From assembly GCF_019649055.1 (NCBI RefSeq), contig NW_026570331.1, positions 372,001-436,000 of the forward strand: a stretch of 64,000 nucleotides of DNA, read 5' to 3'. This document shows, one piece after another, positions 32,176 to 42,104 of the stretch. This DNA is from Paramacrobiotus metropolitanus (Eukaryota; Tardigrada; Eutardigrada; Parachela; Macrobiotidae). The position numbers and the translations under genes are program-made. Positions within the stretch are counted from its first letter, which is position 1, and every line of letters starts with the position of its first letter. The notes beneath the pieces are model-generated. The model was given only the letters and a program-made list of their open reading frames with translations. It ran no database searches and was not told the origin of the DNA.

Positions 32176-32758
32176 GACAGTACTCTAAAAGTAACCGGGA
32201 TTTACATGTTTAATGAGCTTGAACAATAGAATAGATTAAAAAATGACCAACGGTCGCAACGGTCGAGGTCAAAAGGCCAGGTTGGTATGTGTGTCAAGGT
32301 GATCAGCTGATCAATGCTCACTTTTACGCGCCGCAGGCCATTGTGCGGCATTTCTATCTTCTCTCTATAAATGAATCAACGTAAATGTGTAGGAATATGA
32401 TTATACGTGCGTGTGTACGTTACTGAAGCGCCTGACGCTGTCCTGAGAGCTTGCAAGATTCTTTACGGCAATTGTGTCTTCTGCTGTGAACTCTTTTAAT
32501 CGATGTTGTACATAGTCGATCAGCTGACGCTGTCTGCACTGCGGCACAATAATTTATGCGGCAATAATACCGGAAATCTGCTGAAGTTTATTGCAAAAAA
32601 TTTTCGTCTGTACAAAATGCATCTCAGATCACGTAAAAAAAGGAAAGTTAATGTTCCTTACAAAAACAAACTGTTTCTGAATCGTAAAAAAAAGCTGTTT
32701 TACCACAACGGAAGCATTTCGATCATCAAAATACATCACTACATAATCAGGAGAAAAT

Positions 32759-32967
32759 CTATACAGGGCTGTTTAAACCGCGTCCTCCACAATCGTAGCG
32801 ATTTGACAGTTCAATAGCCTCTGGGCCATATGCTGCTCCACGTGCTGAACGGGCTTTCAATGCAGCCCAGCCACGCCGAATCACGCAGACAACAGAGACA
32901 GCTGTGAGAGCAGCAGCCAAGATTCCCACACAGGCATAGATCACGTTAGACACTGTCACATCGGCAT
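32759..32967 (-). CDS. small membrane-protein last exon (left arm)
   Basis: After an acceptor (tttgcag) reads DADVTVSNVIYACVGIL, then a hydrophobic helix AAALTAVSVVCVIRRGWAAL followed by a basic/polar tail ending GGRGLNSPV. A single-pass membrane segment with cytoplasmic positive charges (type I topology likely). Near-identical to 41254-41462. Joins in phase to the exon at 33053-33106. Confidence 0.65.
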
Positions 32968-33052
32968 CTGCAAATCCAGGTCAAGATTTTCAATAATAAA
33001 TTATGTTAAGAAATTGTTTTAAAATGAGCGACGGTCTAAAATTTAATCCTAC

Positions 33053-33106
33053 CCGGTAAAGGCATGGCCGAGGTGTAGTCGTTCGGCGGATTAATGGAGT
33101 ACATTT
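33053..33106 (-). CDS. small membrane-protein penultimate exon (left arm)
   Basis: Reads (E)MYSINPPNDYTSAMPLP between an acceptor (tctttcag) and donor (gtagga), phase 1. Mirror of 41142-41195. The ATG at 33104 could serve as a start, but a further in-phase exon upstream in both arms makes it more likely internal. Confidence 0.55.
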
Positions 33107-33461
33107 CTGAAAGAGAAAGTTAGCGTGGTTTCATTTTTGAATTTTAAATGCCTAGCAGGTCGCAAGGGAGCAGCCGTCGTTCCATGTGCGATATCGATGG
33201 TGGACAATTTGGTGCCGTTGCAGTGACTAATAACAAAAGTCTTTATAATAGCGTTGCTTAAGAATCCGCAGCGAAATTATGAAAAAATTAATTTACTGCG
33301 CCGCGTAAAAATCAGCGGCAAAAATTATAAATAGATTAGTTGAACGCACGTAAAATTAAATATCACAGAAGAATTATATCACAGTAGTTTTCAGAAATAT
33401 AAACATCGGTGGACGTAGTACATAAACCTCGAGCGTGGCAGGGCACACCACGTAATCATCT

Positions 33462-33510
33462 ATTCATGGCCATGATTTGTGCCATAAATTCATAAATCAT
33501 GGTCATGAAT
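33462..33510. repeat. short hairpin, 49 bp
   Basis: attcatggccatgatttgtg pairs with the inverted cataaatcatggtcatgaat. Sits about 130 bases inside the spacer from the left arm. Confidence 0.65.
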
Positions 33511-33726
33511 GTATGATCACGGCTGAGGGAGATGTCCGTCTTCGAGGAGGCACCACGCGGAGGTCGTCGTCGAGCAAGCACTGCACGCGATTAAAGTTCG
33601 CGATTTGCCTTTGATTTCTCTTGACCTTCTAATTCGCTGTTGGTAACCAGAATTCTGTTTATCAACAGGGAATTTCAATCGCGCGGTCCTAGATGGATTT
33701 GGGGGACGAAGTTCGGGAAAAGGCAA

Positions 33727-33804
33727 AACACGCAAGTACAATTCATAGTCAGAAATTATGGAAAAACCAACATAATTTTTGACTATGAATCGAACTTGCG
33801 TGTT
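33727..33804. repeat. hairpin with ~35-bp arms
   Basis: aacacgcaagtacaattcat and its inverse atgaatcgaacttgcgtgtt, continuing through agtcagaaattatg / cataatttttgact. The loop is about 8 bases. Possibly a very small MITE. Confidence 0.75.
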
Positions 33805-33891
33805 GTTGCCGTGCATCAGGGTTACCCGCAATCTCCTGCCCGTCCGTGTTCAGCACATGGCAAATCTCCGCATACCGGCACACCGATAGTG

Positions 33892-33962
33892 ATTCTAATA
33901 TCAGGCAGGAATATAAATTCGTAATTTTGCCATGAATTTATATTCCTGTCTTATATTAGAAT
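33892..33962. repeat. hairpin with ~29-bp arms
   Basis: attctaatatcaggcaggaa and the inverse ttcctgtcttatattagaat, extended by tataaattc / gaatttata, loop about 13 bases. It abuts the truncated 3' end of the ARH3-like relic. Confidence 0.78.
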
Positions 33963-33974
33963 TAAAAGAGTAAA

Positions 33975-34800
33975 AACAAAAAATAAAATACAGCAGCTGG
34001 TGACATTGCACGCACAGCGCAATAGATCGCCAACGGCACAGTTTTCAACGCTTTAATTCCATTGCCCAGAGCTTTGACTACGTCCTGCGGTTCCGTATTG
34101 TCTGCCAAGAACTTCTGCATTTTCTTTAAACGGTTACTGTAAAACTTGAACTGATTATTGACTTCCATACTGTCACAGAAACTTATGAGCGTAGTAATAA
34201 AGCCAGCAGGGTCTGGATGCTGCAAATGCACAGTTTAAAAACTTGCGCAGGCCTGCAGCTTGGCTCCGCGAACGGCAAGCAAATTGCCGAGCGTCTAACG
34301 AGAACTCTGATCCACGTCTTTCAGAGCAGAATCCAGATCATACTAGTTATGCAGAACCAACGGTGCCACTCGAACAGCGGCACCGTTTCCGTACGAGCCA
34401 GTTCCACGGCATATTAGGGCGGCCGGAAAATAGACTGTTTTGGCTGGATTCCGTTGAGTTTTCACGCAAAGAACTCATCTTTTACAGTAGTGAAAAACTG
34501 TCGTCTTTCTGGAAATTGGAAATAACAATCGGCCAGATTCTGAGCAAGGTGTGTATCGATAAACTTTTGACAGTCAATGAGTGAGTGAGCTGCCGCCCCA
34601 CTCAAATACGATACATATAGCTACTTGGCATCCAGCAACTCTTGGAGGACAATGTTTCCACAACGGTCGGAAAGGCGATTGGTTGGATATCGCGCTTTTC
34701 TCGCTTGAACATCCCACCGGCACAATCGCCGATGTACGCCCCTATCAGGCAATCTTTAAAGCGAGCAGAGTCATGAATTCTGCTAGCATCCATTTCTAAA
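33975..34800 (-). pseudogene. ADP-ribosylhydrolase (ARH3/ADPRS-like) relic
   Basis: Minus strand, in order: ARFKDCLIGAYIGDCAGGMF (the domain start, with GDC as in ARH3), then in another frame THSLIDCQKFIDTHLAQNLA and DCYFQFPE (helices after the Mg-binding TDDT site), GTGSYGNGAAVRV (the conserved GSYGNG loop), LQHPDPAGFITTLISFCDSM, and YSNRLKKMQKFLADN...VVKALGNGIKALKTVPLAIY. These follow the ARH3 order closely. The TDDT segment falls in a damaged stretch near 34.61-34.63 kb, several stops and frame changes interrupt it, and the C-terminal GGDTDT part is missing beyond 33.97 kb. Such enzymes remove ADP-ribose from serine; as written this copy is inactive. Confidence 0.7.
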
Positions 34801-35313
34801 ATCTGAAAGTTTGGCTCGATTTCTAAAATTTGCAAATGGCGTCCTATCATGCTGTTATTCCGCCGGTCATGCTGCGCACACCACAGGCAAAGGACGTAAA
34901 AGTGATTGAGCCTATAAAAGGCGTATCGAAGGAAGGGCGTCTGTGAGATTATGGGTGCTTTGGATGGGTAAGTTTAAGTCCTATGGGATCGTTTCCCATA
35001 TCTGGGCATATACTTGCACTTTTGCGATATAGCCAATGAGCCTGAAACAACAGTTCAGATCTCTTTGTGTCATTTTAAGAATAATTTTGAGAGAGATATT
35101 GTGTTGGATAGTATCGATCTGCGAAGGTCACACAGTTCAACCGTTGGAAGTGGCTTCCTATTCTCCGCCGCTTGTGCTTTGGCGTTGTAAAGCCAACGCT
35201 CAAAGAACTGCATGGCAGCTGGAATTTCAATGTTCCCGACAAGACAAAGGTGATTGGCTGTTTATTTCTTGAAATGCCGGATCGACCAGGAATTAGCATC
35301 TGGCTGGACGGCA

Positions 35314-35930
35314 TCAGCGGCAGTACATGACTTCCACTCCGTTATCTGCATCCAATATTATGAGCTGGCACTCATACTTTCTTGCGGATAGATAGGCAAA
35401 TTTATCCACGTCCTGGAATGTAACTGGCTGACGAATAGCGACATGTGCCTCTCGGCACAGACGCTTTGCAATACTGAATTGTCCCGCTTGTTCTGAGTCT
35501 TTGATATATTTGACATTCCGCATTTGTTGGACGATCGCTAGGCCGACAGCGACCGACAGCGACTGCTCTTGCACAGCACAAAGAGTCCGACGGATCCTGG
35601 TACAGGTTTTGCTTGATTCCGATGACACTTTTTTTCGATCTAAGAATTCTTCAATCCGGAAGTCGCTCAAATGCTGCGACATAAGGTGGATGTGTACCTA
35701 ACGGGTCCAACGCAAAGAACGCTTCTCCCGAGCAATCTATTCTTCCAATTATCGCTGTAATGGCTTCCGGGGTCAGTTCTTTTGCAAACATCGTTTTCGT
35801 GGAGAAGGTCCCATTTGCATGATTTGGGTGTCGAAAAATCAGTTGGACTCGATCCTGTGGACGAACTTTATAGGTGAAAAAAACATTGATATCAATTCCA
35901 TGTAAAATTGTTCCAGCCAGTATAAGGTAG
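35314..35930 (-). CDS. unknown minus-strand coding region
   Basis: Two linked frames: upstream KVRPQDRVQLIFRHPNHANG, FSTKTMFAKELTPEAITAII and GRIDCSGEAFFALDPLG (about 35930-35700), then HLSDFRIEEFLDRKKVSSES, RIRRTLCAVQEQSLSVAVGL, SIAKRLCREAHVAIRQPVTF, ending ADNGVEVMYCR-stop. Amino-acid composition looks coding. The join at about 35.68-35.70 kb is either a very short intron (gtacac...gcag) or a frame break. I do not recognise the family. It may continue to 35075 in another frame. Confidence 0.4.
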
Positions 35931-35939
35931 ACGTAAAGT

Positions 35940-38540
35940 CCATATTTTCAAATGGTATATTATGACTAGGTTAAACGAGTCCTCAAGGGTTCGGGTCCGA
36001 GCCCCGTGGACGATGTGGCGCGTAGATCCATCCACCGAGAACATCATCCTACAAACGACAAATTGTTAAACGAGACAATAAAGGTTTTTGTCAAAATTCA
36101 CAGTCGGTTAAAAGAGAGATTAGTGTAACGTGTGCACATATATTTCGATTGGCTGCCGCAATGTCATAGGGGCGGTGTCGTACGTCAGCTTTGAGTGCAG
36201 CCGTTGGAGAACTCAAAGGACCAAGGATTTAGTTGTACAAAATGTTAAACAAAATAAAATGTCTCGCTTTCTACTTGGGCCACTTAAAACATCGCCGCTT
36301 CGGGAGAAAGACTTCGGGCGACGACGGCGATATAGTACATGATGCCTATAACGGATCCGTGGACGATCTGGCGTACCGGACCTCCTTTTGTTCTACGTTT
36401 ATTATTAGGTGAGTGGATGCATGATATTTTCTCCCAGTATTGAAAACTTTGCATTCAAGACGCTGCCGATATCTAGCCTTTCACACGGGTGCACACATGA
36501 CCGGGTTCAAGACAGTTTTAGGATGATTATCTATATAGCTGCTGTATTCTGGAATATGTATTTGTTGCACGCCACTGATGTGAAACTTTTCATGCTATCG
36601 ATACTGTTCGTTTACTCCTGGATATGACACTAGTAGAAGAATATTTTCTTCAAAATGTTGTTCAGCCAAATAAATAAATTTATGACCCAACAAATAGATG
36701 CGGAAAGATTTAAAGTAGCGTTGCCCATAACAAATCCATGTAAGAAACAGTAACATTGCAGATTTATGGACAGAACTGAACTACACTAAAGTCAATCCAA
36801 AATGCATTTTTTTTCGGTTTATTTTGACCAGTTTGTTTTATTGCGGCCCTGCTCCTACTTGTGGCTAATTCTACTTTTATTCTGTGCAAGAATACTTTAG
36901 TACTGTGTCGCATAATTTATCAAAGCAATAATTTTCCACTGAATTCGGACAGCGATTTAATGTAGTACGCTGCAGCGTTCTACATTGCATTGCAAACTGG
37001 TACTGCTCATTACACTAATCAGTTGTGTGCGCAGCAAAGTTAAGATAAACTATTTCTGATTCACTCACCCCCTCAAAAATTGTTCATGTCCCAAGCGCAG
37101 CGTAAAAATGTGCGGCAAAAACAAAATTAGTGATGCAACGTATTTGATAAAACAAAATAATATTACAACGCTGGCTTGAATAGCACATTGAGTGTCTATG
37201 CACTTTTCTGCTGTAAGGAACCGGGTTTAAGTCAAAAAGTTTTTTTGGTATATCTTTCGAGCAAATATTGTACACTTGACTTGGAGAGATTTTGGCATTA
37301 TATTCTACGACTACGGTTTAAAATTTGATTTAGGAAAAGACGCTGCCATTTAATTTCCTGGTGGTTTCACCTTTCCAGTATATTATTACCTATGCGCCAC
37401 AATTTTTGTTACGGCAAATGTGTGTCCGTCTTATTTAGGAGCACAGTTTGGAGAGTACGGTGTCAGTACTTAGAAAATGGTGCAAGAAATCTCATAGTAT
37501 TTTGTCCAAAAAAATATGTATATCGCGCCGCATTTTTTGTTACGGCAAGTAGATTTACGATATTTTTATTATACAGTTTTCGGCATCGTTATGTTTGCGC
37601 ATACGTTCACTTTTATGTGAATATTCGTTCACTTTTATTAAATGCGCCGCAATACCAGTTGCGGCATTTATTGTTTTCATCCCGCTCCAATATGTGATTA
37701 TTACTGTACTGACACCCTGCACTCGGAGAAAGTTTTAGCTGTGCAGCCACGCGTACGTTGTACGACCGCATTCACAGCTCACTCACTCAGCTTGCAGCTG
37801 CGTGTGAACTGCTGGCTACTGGCTGAACGCAATCGGCTTTACTTTCCTCTGGCTACAGTGCCGTACTACTCATACTGTACAAAACTTCTCCGAGTGCAGG
37901 GTGTCAGTACAGTATGTTTAGCCAATAAAAGAAAAGGTACAAGACAACAGAGGATTTATTGTTGAAAAGCCAATTTAAAATAATTCGTTAGCCTAGCGCT
38001 GCATAATGCTTTAATAAAATCAGTTGATTTATCCTTTTTGCCCTTCTTCTTATTCCGGGATCTGCAATGCAAAGGTTTTATGGAATAACTATTCGGTAGC
38101 AATTTTATTCATACACAACGACACACAAGTACAGCAGATAATCGCCGCAGCACATACTGCGGCACAATGATCGTGAAGGATTAATAATTAAGACAAATAA
38201 CTCGATAATTGTTGGTATTGCGGCGCATGACATTCCGTTAACACTTACAACAAATATTTAAAGACATGCAAATAACTGCCGAATTAAATATTGCGGCGCA
38301 CCATGCTGTTATGATGGCCATGCAACAAATATCGTAATAATGACAAATATTCGGGAGTATAATACACGCATGCATTCTTGCAGCGTCCACGGGGAACTCA
38401 CTGTTTTGGTTCTTCTTTCAGACGGCCCGCCTCCTCCAAGGCTTTCTCCGCAATCTCGATGGAGAGATGCGGCATCTCTTCGTCGTTCATCGGCTGTCCA
38501 GACGAAGAAATCCCAGTACGGTCTTTATCGTAGCGCTCCA
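35940..38540. other. spacer DNA without supported genes
   Basis: AT-rich. It holds a 213-bp MITE (37702-37914) and many copies of gcgccgca/tgcggcgc words (for example near 37393, 37520, 37641, 38140, 38220, 38294). No coding region supported. Confidence 0.45.
37702..37914. mobile_element. 213-bp MITE
   Basis: Starts tactgtactgacaccctgca, ends with its inverse tgcagggtgtcagtacagta; the arms continue ctcggagaaagtttt / aaaacttctccgag for about 35 bases. GC-richer interior without coding capacity. The tgcaggg end word resembles the ends of the 26.67-kb hairpin, hinting at a related family. Confidence 0.82.
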
Positions 38541-38546
38541 CGTACG

Positions 38547-38950
38547 CTATAACAATAAGACTGAATAAGCCAAACATGAGAGGGAAGGGAACAAAAACTG
38601 CGACAAACTTTTAGGTGGTGCATAGCGGAAAGCCCCGGTCGGGCCAGTATATCCGGTGGATGTTGATGCCACTGGTTCATCCAAAGCTGCGCCGCCGTTG
38701 CTCTGATGCGCGCCTCCCCCAGCGCCGCTGCCCTGGTAAACTACGTTTCCGCCACCGTTGCCGTGATACGCCCCTCCGCCAGCGCCGTTGCCGTTATACG
38801 CGCTCGCGCCGCCACCGTTGTTCTGGTAAGCTACATTTCCGCTGCCATTGCCGCGATACGCCGCTCCGCCACCGCCGCTGCCGTTATACGCGCCCGCGCC
38901 GCCACCGTTGTCTTGGTAAGCTTCGCCTTGATATCCGCCAATTTCTCCGC
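38547..38950 (-). CDS. Gly/Tyr/Asn-rich repeat protein, last exon
   Basis: Minus-strand exon after acceptor gttctag. It encodes about five irregular repeats of a unit like GGGAGAYNGNG / GGNVVYQGSG / GGGASAYNGNG, then LDEPVASTSTGYTGPTGAF and a hydrophobic end. Low-complexity Gly-Tyr-Asn repeats are seen in secreted structural or cuticle-type proteins and in phase-separating proteins; which applies here is unknown. The frame is open on the plus strand as well, but the minus-strand exon joins in phase with two upstream exons. Confidence 0.65.
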
Positions 38951-39006
38951 CTAGAACATGTAATAAAATTAAAAATTAAATAAACGAAGGATTTTAGATG
39001 ATTCAC

Positions 39007-39114
39007 CTGGCTGAGTTTGTCCCCAACCGGTTCCAGCTTCACGTGGCGGAAACACTGGTCCTGGCCCTTCCTGCATGGCCGGGATGGGAAAATTCCCGTA
39101 GTTGATATCCGAGA
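39007..39114 (-). CDS. Gly/Tyr-rich protein gene, Pro-rich exon
   Basis: Between acceptor gttattag and donor gtgaat. Reads SDINYGNFPIPAMQEGPGPV then FPPREAGTGWGQTQP and joins GGEIGGYQGEAYQ of the last exon in phase. Too short for most gene finders but supported by phase on both sides. Confidence 0.62.
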
Positions 39115-39170
39115 CTAATAACGAAAACCATTACTTAACAAAAACCAAGCTGAATGTAAAAAAAACATAC

Positions 39171-39421
39171 CTAAATCCCGTGTAGTCAACTCGTGCACGT
39201 TATGCCCATGGTTGATAAGCGTATTAGTAAAATCGCCAATGATGATCGAGTTGTTCGTAGCACGCAAGTTGATCCCAGGAAGGCCACAATGTATATAGCA
39301 CTGACGAGTAACATTTTCGAGAGCCAGAATGCGAGCTGGTGGCCACAAATTCTGGTAAATTCCTGGAATATTTGTCTTCGTTCACATGCGCCAAATCCAA
39401 AAAGTCCGTCAGGTTTCTCGA
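39171..39421 (-). CDS. Gly/Tyr-rich protein gene, middle exon
   Basis: Acceptor tttttttag before 39421, donor gtatgt after 39171. The downstream half reads NLWPPARILALENVTRQC, YIHCGLPGINLRATNN, SIIIGDFTNTLINHGHNVHE, LTTRDL and joins SDINYG in phase 1. The upstream half is open only in another frame (EKPDGLFGFGACERRQIFQE), so one register change near 39.36 kb is needed. No family recognised. Confidence 0.5.
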
Positions 39422-39620
39422 CTAAAAAAATATTAAATAAATATTTGTCGCACAACTTGATGCGTTACATTAATTTCAGTGTATAAAATTCCTACATATA
39501 TTTTAACAGACTAGCAAATTTCTTTTGCCTTCAAATTATTGCAGTATTTTTCTTCGAATAAGAACAATACTTGCCGCTTAAAATTTTGCGCCGCGCAACC
39601 GATCAAAAATTCTGCCTTAC

Positions 39621-39917
39621 CCACAAGCTCATCTTCCGCGTAATCTGCAACATGGCGTGTTGAGACAAATATTTTCGGCAATCAGCGCTTTTGAAGACGA
39701 CCGGAGCAACTCCATGGCTTTGGTCTCCGGCGCGGATCCATTTCACAAGACGTCGATCGATAAACATGTCTCCAATCTTCGTCTGGATGATGGAAAATGC
39801 CATAGGACATGCGTTATCTCCCAACAAGTATATCATAGTTTTGTCGAAACCAAACGCATGATACCGTTGGCAATTTGCAAAGTCGATCTGCGAAAACAGC
39901 ACGGTCCCAACGTTCAT
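39621..39917 (-). CDS. Gly/Tyr-rich protein gene, possible upstream exon
   Basis: Open frame NVGTVLFSQIDFANCQRYHA, FGFDKTMIYLLGDNACPMAF, SIIQTKIGDMFIDRRLVKWI, APVVFKSADCRKYLSQHAML, ending at a good donor (gtaagg). The composition looks coding and the position fits the minus-strand gene, but the join to the next exon is not certain. Family unknown. Confidence 0.45.
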
Positions 39918-40250
39918 TGCCCAGCGAGATCTTCGTCATTAAGGGCACAAAAGCTTTGAGGTTCCAGGTCAAAGCCCAGCGAATTGGCGGATGTCTGCGT
40001 CGAAGCGTGCACGGGTTAGGGCGGTGGGGGCCCGGCGTTTTCCGTACCGAATCATATGATTACGAAAACCTCAGTTGCTCATTTTGGAAATGATTCTGAA
40101 CGAATGAAGTTGCTCACGGATGGTTTCTGCCTTTTATACGCGCCCGTTACACGGTAGTCATTTACCACTGCAGCAGTGCTTTGTGTCTACCCACGCCTGC
40201 ACCGATACATTCTTTCTATCTTCGGCCAAATTTTTTTAATTTGACTAAGA

Positions 40251-40409
40251 ATGGCTCTTCTAAGCGTAGTCATTCTCATTTCGCTCGCATCTTATGCGAG
40301 TTGCCTTTGTCTCCCCGATTGTGTATGTGAAGGTGTCGTCGTGGATTGTTTGGATTCAAACTTGGAATCCTTCCTAAGACATCTTTTCTTCAGGTTATCA
40401 TCTAATTAA
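40251..40409 (+). CDS. signal peptide plus LRR N-terminal cap (truncated LRR protein)
   Basis: ATG at 40251 opens a 52-codon frame: MALLSVVILISLASYASC is a strong signal peptide; CLPDCVCEGVVVDCLDSNLE is an LRRNT cap (CP-x-C-x-C...V-x-C-x-x-x-L). The frame stops at 40407-40409. A few bases later another frame reads PPNYTGQ, stop, NVYFIDGTSKVPKDL, looking like diverged LRR sequence. No further LRRs are visible before the repeat elements at 40.57-40.9 kb. Probably the 5' end of the gene whose membrane exons lie at 41.0-41.46 kb, now broken. Confidence 0.55.
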   Translation: MALLSVVILISLASYASCLCLPDCVCEGVVVDCLDSNLESFLRHLFFRLSSN

Positions 40410-40564
40410 TTTCTGCCGCCAAATTATACGGGACAATAAAACGTATATTTCATCGATGGTACTTCGAAAGTTCCTAAAGATCTAATCTCAGCACTCAGTC
40501 CGACTGATCTACCCGGTACGATTGCTTATAATGTTTTGCCACATATTTTATCCAGTACGATTGC

Positions 40565-40955
40565 ATATATTTATTTAAATTTTTGCAGCTGTTTTTACGC
40601 GGCGCAGTACAGTGAAACTCCTCTTAACATGCACCTTCATATAACATTCGCTTAAAGAAAGGGAGAGCGATGAGCTTTTTATGGTGCGAGATCGTTGCGG
40701 TATTGTGTCTGTCGTTATAGACAAAAATATATGGTTCACCCCCAGAGGCACCGCCCCCAAAGGCAGTGCCCCTTCTTAACATACACACCTCTACAACATT
40801 CGGAAAGCCAGGAACGGAGGGTGTATGTTATGGAGAAGTTTCACTGTACGTTCAAATAATTTATTTAGAATTTTTGCAGCTGCTTTTTACGCGGTGCAGT
40901 ACGTCGAAATAATTTATTTATAATTTTTGCCGCTGATTTTTACGCGGCGCAGCAA
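40565..40955 (+). repeat. three copies of an ~45-bp unit around the MITE
   Basis: atttatttaaatttttgcag + ctgtttttacgcggcgcagtac type units at about 40567-40609, 40855-40902 and 40911-40955. The first and second flank the pogo-like MITE directly; the third is at the inner end of the right duplication arm and has a match at the end of the left arm (33296-33333). Confidence 0.75.
40610..40846. mobile_element. pogo/Tigger-type MITE with TA target duplication
   Basis: 237 bp with ends cagtgaaactcctcttaaca and inverse tgttatggagaagtttcactg, flanked by TA on both sides (40608-40609, 40847-40848). cagtgaaa ends plus TA duplication are typical for Tc1/mariner-pogo elements. No coding capacity. It lies between the LRR 5' exon and the membrane-protein exons. 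Confidence 0.82.
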
Positions 40956-41020
40956 ATGAATTTTTTCATCGTTTCGGTGCTGATTCTTAAGCAACGCTAA
41001 TGTAAAGACTTTTGTTATTA

Positions 41021-41092
41021 GTCACTGCAACGGCACCAAATCGTCCATCATCGATATCGCACATGGAACGACGGCTGCTTCCCTGCGACCTG
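41021..41092 (+). CDS. membrane-protein exon upstream of the TM exons (right arm)
   Basis: Acceptor gttattag ends at 41020. Reads SHCNGTKSSIIDIAHGTTA then ASLRP, with donor gtaggc at 41093 and phase matching the next exon. Contains an N-glycosylation-type NGT sequon, fitting an extracellular juxtamembrane stretch. Mirrored near 33155-33226. Confidence 0.45.
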
Positions 41093-41141
41093 GTAGGCAT
41101 TTAAAATTCAAAAATGAAACCACGCTAACTTTCTCTTTCAG

Positions 41142-41195
41142 AAATGTACTCCATTAATCCGCCGAACGACTACACCTCGGCCATGCCTTTACCGG
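41142..41195 (+). CDS. membrane-protein penultimate exon (right arm)
   Basis: Acceptor ctctttcag ends at 41141; donor gtagga at 41196. Reads (E)MYSINPPNDYTSAMPLP. In phase with both neighbours. Confidence 0.55.
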
Positions 41196-41253
41196 GTAGG
41201 ATTAAATTTTAGACCGTTGCTCATTTTAAAACAATCTTGACCTGGATTTGCAG

Positions 41254-41462
41254 ATGCCGATGTGACAGTGTCTAACGTGATCTATGCCTGTGTGGGAATC
41301 TTGGCTGCTGCTCTCACAGCTGTCCCTGTTGTCTGCGTGATTCGGCGTGGCTGGGCTGCATTGAAAGCCCGTTCAGCACGTGGAGCGGCATATGGCCCAG
41401 AGGCCATTGAACTGTCAAATCGCTACGATTGTGGAGGACGCGGTTTAAACAGCCCTGTATAG
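41254..41462 (+). CDS. membrane-protein last exon with transmembrane helix (right arm)
   Basis: Acceptor tttgcag ends at 41253. VIYACVGILAAALTAVPVV is a clear transmembrane segment, followed by CVIRRGWAALKARSARG and a tail ending GLNSPV-TAG. Together with the signal-peptide/LRR exon at 40251 on the same strand it may be the 3' end of an LRR type I membrane protein whose middle is lost or replaced by repeats (inference). Confidence 0.65.
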
Positions 41463-42104
41463 ATTTTCTCCTGATTATGTAGTGATGTATTTTGATGATC
41501 GAAATGCTTCCGTTGTGGTAAAACAGCTTTTTTTTACGATTCGGAAACAGTTTGTTTTTGTAAGGAAAATTAACTTTCCTTTTTTTACGTGATCTGAGAT
41601 GCATTTTGTACAGACGAAAATTTTTTGCAATAAACTTCAGCAGATTTTCGTTATTATTGCAGCATAAATTATTGTGCCGCAGTGCAGACAGCGTCAGATG
41701 ATCGATTATGTACAACATCGATTCAAACACTTCACAGCAGAAGACACAAATGCCGTAAAGAAGCTTGCGGCACTCTCAGGACAGCGTCAGTCGCTTCAGT
41801 AACGTACACACACACGTATAATTATATTCGTACACATTAACGTTGATTCATTTATAGAGAGAAGATAGAAATGCTGCACATTGGCCTGCGGCGTGTAAAA
41901 GTGAGCATTGATCAGCTGATCACCTTGACACACATACCATTTGCCGTTTGACCCCAGGCGTTGCAACCGTTGCATTCTTTATTATGCCAACCTGACCTTT
42001 TGACCTCGACCGTTGCGACCGTTGGTCATTTTTTAATCTATTCTATTGTTCAAGCTCATTAAACATGTAAATTCCGGTCGCATTTAGAGTACTGTCCACT
42101 ATCT

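Larger units (their letters stand above)
29336..33333 (+). repeat. left arm of a large inverted duplication
   Basis: About 4.0 kb matching 40914-45067 in reverse orientation. Colinear blocks, left to right arm: 29336-29510 to 44905-45067; 29955-30035 to 44823-44900; 30036-31560 to 43010-44545; 31920-33333 to 40914-42385. Identity is above 90% by eye and near-perfect in some exons. Left-only: 29511-29954 (BACK exon start) and 31565-31915 (a copy of 55.85-56.1 kb). Arms differ by substitutions and indels, so this is not a trivial assembly mirror. Confidence 0.92.

Noticed and set aside
35990-36030. tRNA B-box-like sequence (gggttcgggtccgagcccc)
   Set aside because: No A box or acceptor stem at the right distance.
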